DNA of 26,506 nt from JBHEKP01 sp041859375 (GTDB lineage Bacteria; Hydrogenedentota; Hydrogenedentia; Hydrogenedentales; CAITNO01). The notes beneath the pieces are model-generated. The model made no database searches, was not told the origin of the DNA, and saw only the letters and a list, made by a program, of their open reading frames with translations. A program made the position numbers and the translations under genes. Each line of letters opens with the position of its first letter. Position 1 is the first letter of the stretch. Below are positions 7,997 to 14,727 of this stretch, in pieces. The DNA is taken from positions 1 to 26,506 of the forward strand of contig JBHEKP010000109.1 of the NCBI GenBank assembly GCA_041859375.1, written 5' to 3'.

Positions 7997-8692
7997 TCAG
8001 CCGTTCCCGGCGCCGGGCTGGTCGAACTGCTGGAGGAAGGGAAAAACGCGCTCGCTGATAAAGCGGCGCACCGACTGGAGGTTGCGCAGCACCACGGCGG
8101 TGTTGTCCACCGCCACCTGCTCGCGCCCGAAGATGCCCTTCACCTCCACAAACATCTCGTTGTTGCTGTGCCGGAACGATTCAATGTTCACATGGAAGGT
8201 GCCCGGGTGCTCGGCCGTCTCCGGCAGCACAAAGCGCAGCCCGCCGGTGGAGACGGGCCGCCGGAAATGGGGCGTGATGCGGCCCTTCAGCCCGCAGGCC
8301 GTGTCCAGCAGGAACACCCGCGAGTCGTCGTGGTGGGTGAGGGCGAAGGTGGAGCGCACCGTGGCGGCATGCACCAGAAAGACCTGCGCGCCCCGCGCCT
8401 CGGCCAGTTTCGGCATGATAATCCGCACCTTCTCCTCGAAGTCGCTCAGCGGAATCTCGGCCCACTCCTCCAGCACCAGCGTCCGGTCGGGCAGGAAAAG
8501 CGCAACGGACTGGGCTTTTCCCCGGCGCGAATGGAACTTGGCCTGCGCCGCCTCCGCCGCGTCAATGCTGTCATACCCCGCGCGGGTTTTGGACAAGTCA
8601 AAATAAAGTTTTTGCAGCGCCGGCCGGTTCAGCGGACTCGCCGCGTGAATCAGTTCAACGCAAAAATGGATTACCCTGTCTTCAGCCTGCAT
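7997..8692 (-). CDS. Hypothetical protein, first gene of the glycosidase operon
   Basis: I do not recognise this 231-residue soluble protein. It starts at ATG 8692, eight bases after AAGGGG, and there is no signal peptide or membrane segment. It opens with VIHFCVELIHAASPLNRPAL, has a mixed alpha/beta pattern (YDSIDAAEAAQAKFHSRRG, then TLVLEEWAEIPLSDFEEKVR), and ends with a long helix (VVLRNLQSVRRFISERVFPF). A conserved-looking VNIESFRHSNNE segment lies in the last third. No catalytic or DNA-binding signature is evident. It is separated from the GH51 gene by 3 bases and follows a good promoter, so it is expressed with the sugar enzymes, but a sugar-related role is only inferred from position. 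Confidence 0.8.
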   Translation of the reverse strand: MQAEDRVIHFCVELIHAASPLNRPALQKLYFDLSKTRAGYDSIDAAEAAQAKFHSRRGKAQSVALFLPDRTLVLEEWAEIPLSDFEEKVRIIMPKLAEARGAQVFLVHAATVRSTFALTHHDDSRVFLLDTACGLKGRITPHFRRPVSTGGLRFVLPETAEHPGTFHVNIESFRHSNNEMFVEVKGIFGREQVAVDNTAVVLRNLQSVRRFISERVFPFLQQFDQPGAGNG

Positions 8693-8728
8693 GGCATTAA
8701 CCCCTTGGCTTCAATGTGGTTCCGCGGC

Positions 8729-8757
8729 AGTATAACCGTCTCCGGGGGCGTCGGCAA
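8729..8757 (-). promoter_or_regulatory. Sigma-70-type promoter for the leftward glycosidase operon
   Basis: On the minus strand TTGCCG (8752-8757) and TATACT (8729-8734, five of six matches to TATAAT) are 17 bases apart. Transcription would begin near 8722, about 30 bases before the ATG at 8692. It is the only convincing promoter upstream of the five-gene leftward cluster. Confidence 0.6.
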
Positions 8758-8851
8758 ACCGGATGGAACGGCGGAATCCCGCCAAAGCAGCCTTGATAAT
8801 ACCAGACGGCGGCACGCCGGAGAAACCAGTCCCAGCCAAGGCGGGAGACAT

Positions 8852-8881
8852 TTTCCAAAAACGCAAAAATTGTGATAAAAT
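8852..8881 (+). promoter_or_regulatory. Candidate promoter for the small membrane protein
   Basis: TTTCCA (8852-8857) and TAAAAT (8876-8881, five of six matches) are 18 bases apart in an AT-rich patch upstream of ATG 8917. The -35 box is only a 4 of 6 match. The placement, diverging from the leftward operon promoter, makes it plausible. Confidence 0.4.
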
Positions 8882-8916
8882 TGTCGACAAGCGGTTTTTC
8901 AAACTGGGATATTTGC

Positions 8917-9480
8917 ATGGACGAATTTTTTGAATATTACCAAATTGTCAGCGAGCACGTTCAGGCGAACATGAACTATTACATCGGCGGGGCGGTGGTG
9001 CTCATTCCACTGATTATCCTCACCCGCAAATGGTCTGTGCCGATCATCCTTTATGTTATTGAAATCTGCGTCTACCTGTGCGTCATGCACACGATTGTCC
9101 ATGTGGTCACCCGGGTGACGGCGTGGTTTAAAACCAGTTCATCCATGAGGGCGCTTCAAAAGGACGGCAGGCCGATGGACGCGGTGGACTGGACCACACC
9201 GCTGGTCAGTTTCTGGGACAAGACACTCTATGACCCCGAGTGGGTCATCTATGTGGAGATGGTTTTTGCCGTCATAGTGTTGGTGCTTGTGTTCTGGCTG
9301 CGCCCGATGAAGACCCAGAAACGGGTCAAGCCGCGCTTCTCCATAGACGGCTCCAAAAACACCTCCGACAAGGATCTTCTCAACGCCGCCGATAAATATG
9401 GGAAAAACCGTTACCGTCAGGAATTCCAGCGCCAGGAGGAGGAAATCCGCCGGGCGGAACGGCTCCGCAAAAAGAAATAG
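8917..9480 (+). CDS. Hypothetical membrane protein with charged C-terminal tail
   Basis: Unrecognised 187-residue protein. I start it at ATG 8917, eight bases after GGGA; a GTG at 8872 is in frame but has no ribosome binding site. Two adjacent hydrophobic segments lie at about residues 20-36 and 38-62 (YYIGGAVVLIPLIILTR, then VPIILYVIEICVYLCVMHTI). A third spans about 113-135. The loop between TM2 and TM3 holds WTTPLVSFWDKTLYDPEW. The last 50 residues are strongly charged and end in a helix rich in Arg, Glu and Lys (FQRQEEEIRRAERLRKKK), probably cytoplasmic. No enzyme motif is visible. It stands alone between two promoters. Confidence 0.8.
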   Translation: MDEFFEYYQIVSEHVQANMNYYIGGAVVLIPLIILTRKWSVPIILYVIEICVYLCVMHTIVHVVTRVTAWFKTSSSMRALQKDGRPMDAVDWTTPLVSFWDKTLYDPEWVIYVEMVFAVIVLVLVFWLRPMKTQKRVKPRFSIDGSKNTSDKDLLNAADKYGKNRYRQEFQRQEEEIRRAERLRKKK

Positions 9481-9639
9481 ATTTCGATCCCTGTGTGCCG
9501 TCTTTGTTGACAGGCCAAAATATTTCGTTCTTTTTTCCCGTAGCCCGACCCCCGTCAATTTTTCACAACTTGTTTAATTGTAAGTGTTTGGCATGTGTTT
9601 GTAGTTGTCCTTCCATGGGGGATTTTATTGACAAAATGC

Positions 9640-9667
9640 TTGCCAAACCGGATTTTCCGTGTATAAT
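9640..9667 (+). promoter_or_regulatory. Strong sigma-70-type promoter
   Basis: TTGCCA (9640-9645, five of six matches) and a perfect TATAAT (9662-9667) are 16 bases apart in the most AT-rich intergenic stretch of the window. Transcription should start near 9674, giving about 50 untranslated bases before the short ORF at 9725 and about 170 before the GTG start of the zinc-ribbon/TPR gene. Confidence 0.65.
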
Positions 9668-9724
9668 GCAGGGTAGAGGGAAGCACAAGTGGTGATTCCC
9701 CGAAGAAAAGTGTGGAGGAACGCC

Positions 9725-9862
9725 ATGCCGGTGTGCGCATGCGAGGCGGTGTCCGACAGCCGCCGTCATCGGACGCATTCCCCACAGTCAGCGAGTGTGG
9801 GTGTTTCCGCGCGGCGGCGCGGCCCGCAACATGGAAGGCGGAATCCGTGGCTGAATCAATGA
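9725..9862 (+). CDS. Possible 45-residue leader ORF
   Basis: ATG 9725 lies six bases after a perfect GGAGG (9714-9718), the best ribosome binding site near this promoter. The reading frame runs 45 codons, is rich in Arg, Ser and His (for example SDSRRHRTHSPQSA), and stops at TGA 9860-9862. That stop overlaps an in-frame ATG (9859) of the following zinc-ribbon/TPR gene as ATGA. This is the geometry of a leader peptide with translational coupling. No homology is recognised and codon use is unremarkable, so it may instead be a chance frame in the untranslated region. Confidence 0.35.
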   Translation: MPVCACEAVSDSRRHRTHSPQSASVGVSARRRGPQHGRRNPWLNQ

Positions 9863-11397
9863 ATTGCCCGTTTTGTGGTAAACAGACAGCGGCCGGGGCG
9901 CGGAACTGCGTGCATTGCGGCGGTCCGCTGGTGGGGGGAGCCATCGCCCCGGGACACGGGGGCAACAAGCGCGCCTGTCCAAGCTGCAACGCCCCGGTGC
10001 AGCCGGGCGACATCATCTGCGTGTCCTGCGGGACGAACCTGCTCACAGGCCAAAAGGTCACGGACGAGAAGAGGAAAAAGGAGCGGGAGAGGAAGGAGTC
10101 ACCGGCCTATGGCCGGATAATTCTTCGCGGCTTTGCGGTGCTCGTGGGGATGGCGGTGCTCGGGGGACTGGGCTTTCTGGCGGTCTATCTTCTCCAGGAT
10201 CCCGTTGACGCGGCCAAAAAACTGGCCCGCCAGGGCAACACCTTGGGCGCCATGGAGACGCTCCAGAAACACATCGCCCGGCGTCCGGACAACCGGAACG
10301 CGCGTCTTCTGCTCGGCAGGCTCCAGTGGCAGAGTGAGCAGTACGCGAAGGCGGCCGACTCGCTTGAGGCGGCCTACCGCACCAGCCCGGCGGACCAGCA
10401 GACCGGCATGATGGCGGTTGCGGCGGCGGGCAAGATTGGCGGGGAGGAGGGGCGGCGCAGGCAGGCCGCCCTGTTGCGTGAAATTTTGAAAAATTCACCC
10501 GAAAACGGGGAGGCCTGGCGTCTGCTCGCCCTGACCCTGGGGGCCATTCCCGATTTTAAAGGACTTGAAGACCATCTGAAATCCCCGCCCGGAGGCGTGC
10601 TGGATCCCTCGCTCGGGGCGGTCGCGGGCCTGTCCCAGTCCATGGCGGGCGATTTGGAGTCCGCCGAGCGGCTGCTTCGCGGCTACACGGCCGCCGCGCC
10701 CGACAACGGGGACGCGATGGCCGCGCTCGGTTTTGTGCTGAACCTTGAGGGCCAGCCGGAGGCTGCGGCGGAGGCCCTGCAGAAGGCGCTTGACCTGAAC
10801 ACGGCGGCCCGGGGCGCGGCGGGGCTCCAGCTTGGCATCATTCATCTCCGCCAGGGGAGCAACGAAAAGGCCATGGCCGCGCTTGCGGCGGCGAAAAAGG
10901 AGCTTCCAAACGATCCCCGCCCCGCCTTCTTCCACGCGCTCTCGCTGGAGCAGACGGGGTTGCGCGACGAGGCGCTGATCAGCCACGAGGAGATTTCACG
11001 CGGCGGCAGCGCCTACGCGGGCGCCTCCGCGATGCAGCTTGCCCTGCTTTACCTCGCCCAGAACCTGCCCGACAAGGCGGCCGCCTCGGTGAAGCGCGCC
11101 ATGGAGCTTGGGGTCTCCTCGGCGCGGCTCTTCACCATCCAGGGCCGCATCCACGCCGCGCAGAGCAACATGAGCGAGGCGGATCAGGCCTTCAAGCGGG
11201 CCATGCAGCTTGAACCGGAGTATCCGCCGGCTTACCTGGAGCAGGGGCTGCTCATGGTGAACCGCGGGGATGTGCCGCAGGGCGTCGCCGCCCTTGAGAA
11301 ATACATTCAATTGAGCGCCGATGACACGGGCAACAGCCGCAGAAACGAGATAGAGCTGCTTGTCACGCAGTTGAAACAAAGTTTGCAGGCGTCCTGA
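9847..11397 (+). CDS. Double-zinc-ribbon, membrane-anchored TPR protein
   Basis: Product of 516 residues from GTG 9847, eight bases after AAGG; ATG 9859 is an alternative four codons later, coupled to the short upstream ORF. Two zinc ribbons come first: C7-C10/C21-C24 and C44-C47/C58-C61. A highly charged linker (DEKRKKERERKE) leads to one membrane helix at about 91-113. The remaining 400 residues are repeated helical pairs of tetratricopeptide type, for instance GAMETLQKHIARRPDNRNAR, then AAEALQKALDL and ADQAFKRAMQLEPEYPPAYL. The ribbons should be cytoplasmic and the TPR array periplasmic if the helix is N-in. Such proteins scaffold other proteins; partners are unknown. The next gene starts 25 bases later, so the two are probably one operon. 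Confidence 0.88.
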   Translation: MAESMNCPFCGKQTAAGARNCVHCGGPLVGGAIAPGHGGNKRACPSCNAPVQPGDIICVSCGTNLLTGQKVTDEKRKKERERKESPAYGRIILRGFAVLVGMAVLGGLGFLAVYLLQDPVDAAKKLARQGNTLGAMETLQKHIARRPDNRNARLLLGRLQWQSEQYAKAADSLEAAYRTSPADQQTGMMAVAAAGKIGGEEGRRRQAALLREILKNSPENGEAWRLLALTLGAIPDFKGLEDHLKSPPGGVLDPSLGAVAGLSQSMAGDLESAERLLRGYTAAAPDNGDAMAALGFVLNLEGQPEAAAEALQKALDLNTAARGAAGLQLGIIHLRQGSNEKAMAALAAAKKELPNDPRPAFFHALSLEQTGLRDEALISHEEISRGGSAYAGASAMQLALLYLAQNLPDKAAASVKRAMELGVSSARLFTIQGRIHAAQSNMSEADQAFKRAMQLEPEYPPAYLEQGLLMVNRGDVPQGVAALEKYIQLSADDTGNSRRNEIELLVTQLKQSLQAS

Positions 11398-11422
11398 CCG
11401 GGCGTTTTTGCCGGAGGTTTCC

Positions 11423-12874
11423 ATGAGCAAGAGAACCATGCTGGCCGCGTTGATCGCGGCGGGACTGCCGGTGCTGGCGTCCGCCCCCGCCCATGCCTGG
11501 GGGCCGCGCACCGAGGCGGCGGTGGTCACCACCGCCATGCACCTGATCTCCAAGAGCGGCGACGCGCCCCTGTCCCGCCTGGAAAAAGAGATCATGGAGG
11601 GGGTCAAGTCCCCGGTCAACGAGATCGAAATCAAGTACCCGAACTTTTACACGGATCCCGTGAACGCGATAGAGATGGAGATGGGCCTGCTCACGGCGGC
11701 GCGCGGCGGCCGCGTTGACGCCTACTTCGCCTACCGCCTCGGGGTGCTCGGCAAGATGGTCAGCATGGTGTCCGCGCCCCTGCGCGGCGCGCCGGTCACC
11801 CAACGCAACCTCTATTACGGCGACGCCGACAAGGCGGTGGCCACCATCGCGCTGAAACCCGCCCCCCGCAAGGAGGTGGACCCCAAGGGGTATTTCACGC
11901 GCCTGTTTGACGAGACCCGGGTCAACGAGGAGCTGATCACGCGCCAGTACCAGGACGGCATCGGCTTCGGCGGGGTGGCCGCGGCCACCTTCCAGGCCGA
12001 CGCGAGCCGCTCCGTGGCCGCCGTGGCGGATGTCTGGTGGACCGTGCTGGCCTCGCGCACGACGGCGGGCGGGATCTCCGAATCGCAGCTGCGCGACTAT
12101 GTGCTGAGCGCCTACACCTTTTTCATCCAGCGAGGCAGCCTGCGGGAAATTGAAAGCGCCGACAAGGCCTACGCGAAAATCGCGGCGTTCACCCCGGACA
12201 TGCGGGCGAAAATCGGCGACGCGCTGCTGGCGGCGGGCTTCGCCGACCGGGCGATCAAGGAATACGAGACGGTGATGGCGGCCAACCCGGACCGCCGCGA
12301 CGTGGCGCAGAAGATAGCGGACTATTACGTTTCCAAGGGCGAGGAGGCGCTGAAGGGGGAAAGCCTGGAGGACGCCAGGACCGCCTTTGAGAAGGCGGCG
12401 AAGGCCAACCCGCTCCATGGCAGCGCGGAGGCTCGGCGGCTGGAAACGGAAAGCCTCATCACGGCGCGCGACGGCAGGATGGCCTCGTTCCAGGCGTCCA
12501 TCCAGCAGGCCTCCGATCTGCGCGACCTGGCGGAGCAGGAGGCCGCGCGCGACCACTACGCCGAGGCCATCACCCTGCTGCAGCAGGCCGAGGCCGCCTA
12601 TGGCGAGGTGACCGACGAATTCCCCACCGAGGCGCAGCAGCGCAACCGCGGGCTCCGCGACGTGCAGGACCGGCTGGCGCAGCTCAAGGGGTCCCTCACC
12701 GGCGGGGCGATGTCCTTCAGCGGGAGCGCCTTTGAGGGGGATGTGAAGGCCCTTGCGGCGAAGGGCGTGGAGGGCATTGAAACGGAGGCCGTCACGCTGC
12801 TGCTTGAAAAGATGTACCGCGCCGAGAACGACCGGCTGGCGCAGAGCCTTCAGCAGGCCTTCGAAACACAGTAA
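11423..12874 (+). CDS. Secreted helical protein, degenerate phospholipase C-like N-terminus
   Basis: Product of 483 residues from ATG 11423, five bases after GGAGG. A signal peptide (MSKRTMLAALIAAGLPVLAS) is likely cut after AHA, leaving Trp26 as the mature N-terminus in WGPRTEAAVV. Zinc-dependent phospholipase C and S1/P1 nucleases start this way, with WG..TH. Further on, FAYRLGVLGKMVSMVSAPLR (about 102-121) resembles their helix with the H-Y-x-x-D-x-x-x-P-x-H metal motif. Here Lys111, Met115 and Arg121 occupy the ligand positions, so catalysis is unlikely. The second half contains TPR-like pairs (FADRAIKEYETVMAANPDRR, then ARTAFEKAAKANPLHGSAEA). It is probably cotranscribed with the upstream TPR gene. 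The fold assignment is tentative; that it is secreted is much more certain. Confidence 0.82.
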   Translation: MSKRTMLAALIAAGLPVLASAPAHAWGPRTEAAVVTTAMHLISKSGDAPLSRLEKEIMEGVKSPVNEIEIKYPNFYTDPVNAIEMEMGLLTAARGGRVDAYFAYRLGVLGKMVSMVSAPLRGAPVTQRNLYYGDADKAVATIALKPAPRKEVDPKGYFTRLFDETRVNEELITRQYQDGIGFGGVAAATFQADASRSVAAVADVWWTVLASRTTAGGISESQLRDYVLSAYTFFIQRGSLREIESADKAYAKIAAFTPDMRAKIGDALLAAGFADRAIKEYETVMAANPDRRDVAQKIADYYVSKGEEALKGESLEDARTAFEKAAKANPLHGSAEARRLETESLITARDGRMASFQASIQQASDLRDLAEQEAARDHYAEAITLLQQAEAAYGEVTDEFPTEAQQRNRGLRDVQDRLAQLKGSLTGGAMSFSGSAFEGDVKALAAKGVEGIETEAVTLLLEKMYRAENDRLAQSLQQAFETQ

Positions 12875-12883
12875 GGCAAACCG

Positions 12884-13597
12884 TCACACAATGGCGTCCG
12901 CCGGGAGTTCCAGCCCGTCGAGACGCCATTTCCCTTTTGGCGCGGGTTTGCGCGCCAGCCCGGACACCATCCCCAAATAGTCCGCGCGCGGCATCACCAC
13001 CCCGCCCATGAAGAGCAGGTGGCTTGTGGGCATTTGCGCGTCAATCAGGCGGATGCTGAGGCGGCGGCACTGGGCGGCGAGAACGGCCATGGCGGTTTTT
13101 GAAGCGTCGGTGCGGCGGCTGAACATGGACTCGGCGAAGAAGCACGCGCCGATCCCCACCCCGTAGAGGCCGCCGGCCAGCCCGTCCCCGCACCAGCACT
13201 CTATGGAGTGGGCGATGCCCAGTTCATGGAGCCTTTCGTAGGCCTCAATCATCGGCGGGATAATCCAGGTGCCCTCCTGGCCGGGGCGGGGCGACTCCGC
13301 GCAGCCCCGGATCACCCCGTTGAAGTCCGTGTCGGCGGTCCAGGTGAATTTTCCGGAGCGCATCGTCCGCGCCAGCCGCCGGTGCACCCTGAAAGCTTCG
13401 GGATGGAAAACCAGCCTTGGGTCGGGCGACCACCAGAGAATGGGACTCGTCTCGTCATACCAGGGAAAGATGCCGTTGGAATAGGCGAGCACCAGCCGTT
13501 CGGGGGACAGATCGCCGCCCACCGCCAGCAGCCCGTCCTCCTCGGAGAGTTCCGGCCTGGGAAAAACCAGCCTTTTTGACAGTCGAAACACCGGCAT
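12884..13597 (-). CDS. aat: Leucyl/phenylalanyl-tRNA--protein transferase
   Basis: Transfers Leu or Phe from its tRNA to the N-terminal Arg or Lys of a protein, marking it for ClpAP degradation (bacterial N-degron pathway). The product is 237 residues, the normal size. Family motifs appear in order: GLLAVGGDLSPERLVLAY, NGIFPWYDE, WWSPDPRLVF, EGTWIIPPMIEAYERLHELG, GGLYGVGIGACFFAESMFS and IDAQMPTSHL. The ATG at 13597 has GGAG eight bases upstream. It follows hemW by 21 bases and ends 9 bases from the convergent gene, with no room for a terminator between them. Identification is secure. Confidence 0.97.
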   Translation of the reverse strand: MPVFRLSKRLVFPRPELSEEDGLLAVGGDLSPERLVLAYSNGIFPWYDETSPILWWSPDPRLVFHPEAFRVHRRLARTMRSGKFTWTADTDFNGVIRGCAESPRPGQEGTWIIPPMIEAYERLHELGIAHSIECWCGDGLAGGLYGVGIGACFFAESMFSRRTDASKTAMAVLAAQCRRLSIRLIDAQMPTSHLLFMGGVVMPRADYLGMVSGLARKPAPKGKWRLDGLELPADAIV

Positions 13598-13618
13598 GCA
13601 GCGCGCTCCGCGCCCCGG

Positions 13619-14701
13619 TCACCCCACCAGGGCCAGCCCGATTTCATTGTTCAAGTAAAAGCCCTCCGCCGTGGGCCGCACCATGTCGCCGGCGTTCACC
13701 AGCAGCCCCCGCCGCGCCAGCGCGTCCAGGGCCGCGCCAAAATCGGCATCCACGGGGACGCCAAAGCGGTCCAGATAGTTCCGCCGTGAAAGGCCGCGGC
13801 GGAGACGCATGTGTTGTATCACGGTTTCAAGCCGTATTTCATGCGCATCCAGCGCGAGCGCCTCCCCCTTTTCACCCGGCCTGCGCATGTATTCGCGGCT
13901 GTCCGGAAGATTTCGCGCGCGCACACCGTCCACAAAGGAGTAGGCCCCGGTGCCAAACCCCGCATACTCCCCGTTTTGCCAGTAAATGAGATTGTGGCGG
14001 CATTCACGGCCCCGCAGGGCATAGTTTGATATCTCATAGTGGTCGTACCCCGCCAGCGCGGCCTCCGCCTCCTGGTACAGGGCCAGCAGTGCGTCATCTT
14101 CAAGCGCCTCCCCGGCGCGGCCGCCGAAGGGCGTGCCCGGTTCGTGGGTGAGCCCGTAGGCGGCCACATGGGCCGGGCGCATCGAAACCGCCTCACGCAG
14201 GGTGGCGGTCCAGGCGTCCGCCGGCCGTCCCCCGAAAATCAGGTCCATGTTCCAGTTCTCAAAAACGGCCGCGACATGGGCGGCGGCCCGCCGCGCCCCG
14301 TCCGCGTCATGGCGTCGGCCAAGATGCCTGAGCACCCGGTCGTCCAGGCTCTGCACCCCCAGGCTCACCCGGTTCACCCCAAGCGCGCGCCATTGTTCCG
14401 GCAGTTCCGGGGTGATGTCGTCGGGATTGGCCTCCATGGTGATTTCGGCGTCGGGGGAAAAGGAGAAACGCACGCGGAGCGCCTCCATCAGGCGTTCGAG
14501 CCCCGCCGGTGAAAGGAGGGAGGGGGTGCCGCCGCCGACAAAAAGCGTGTCCGCCCTGACGGGCCCCTGAAACGCGTTTATCTCCGCGCAGAGCGCGTCC
14601 AGGTAGGCGTCCGGCGGCGCGCCCGCCACCGCCTCGCTCACGAAGTCGCAGTAGGGGCAGCGGGTGCGGCAGTAGGGGATGTGGACATACACGCCAAACA
14701 T
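13619..14701 (-). CDS. hemW: HemW heme chaperone (radical SAM, HemN-like)
   Basis: HemW binds heme and inserts it into respiratory proteins; it was long annotated as oxygen-independent coproporphyrinogen oxidase. The product is 360 residues. The radical-SAM cluster motif is C11xxxC15xxC18 in YCRTRCPYCDF, followed by VGGGTPSLLS and the EANPDDITPE segment. The HNxxYW heme-binding motif of true HemW proteins is present (His236, Asn237, Tyr240, Trp241), which separates it from HemN. The C-terminal HemN domain contains HMRLRRGLSRRNYLDRFG. It lies between the signal peptidase and aat genes on the same strand with gaps of 26 and 21 bases. No heme-biosynthesis gene is nearby. Confidence 0.95.
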   Translation of the reverse strand: MFGVYVHIPYCRTRCPYCDFVSEAVAGAPPDAYLDALCAEINAFQGPVRADTLFVGGGTPSLLSPAGLERLMEALRVRFSFSPDAEITMEANPDDITPELPEQWRALGVNRVSLGVQSLDDRVLRHLGRRHDADGARRAAAHVAAVFENWNMDLIFGGRPADAWTATLREAVSMRPAHVAAYGLTHEPGTPFGGRAGEALEDDALLALYQEAEAALAGYDHYEISNYALRGRECRHNLIYWQNGEYAGFGTGAYSFVDGVRARNLPDSREYMRRPGEKGEALALDAHEIRLETVIQHMRLRRGLSRRNYLDRFGVPVDADFGAALDALARRGLLVNAGDMVRPTAEGFYLNNEIGLALVG

Positions 14702-14727
14702 GGGGCGCCTTTATTTTTGGTTTGGAC

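Noticed and set aside
9629..9667. TTGACA at 9629-9634 as the -35 box of the strong promoter
   Set aside because: The spacing to TATAAT would be 27 bases, too long; TTGCCA at 9640 gives 16.
9712..9846. Upstream extension of the zinc-ribbon/TPR frame from GTG 9712
   Set aside because: No ribosome binding site precedes GTG 9712, and the extension would bury the zinc ribbons behind a low-complexity stretch; the strong GGAGG here serves ATG 9725 in another frame.
13619..14701. Oxygen-independent coproporphyrinogen III oxidase (HemN)
   Set aside because: The HNxxYW motif and length of 360 residues fit HemW; true HemN is longer with a different N-terminus.
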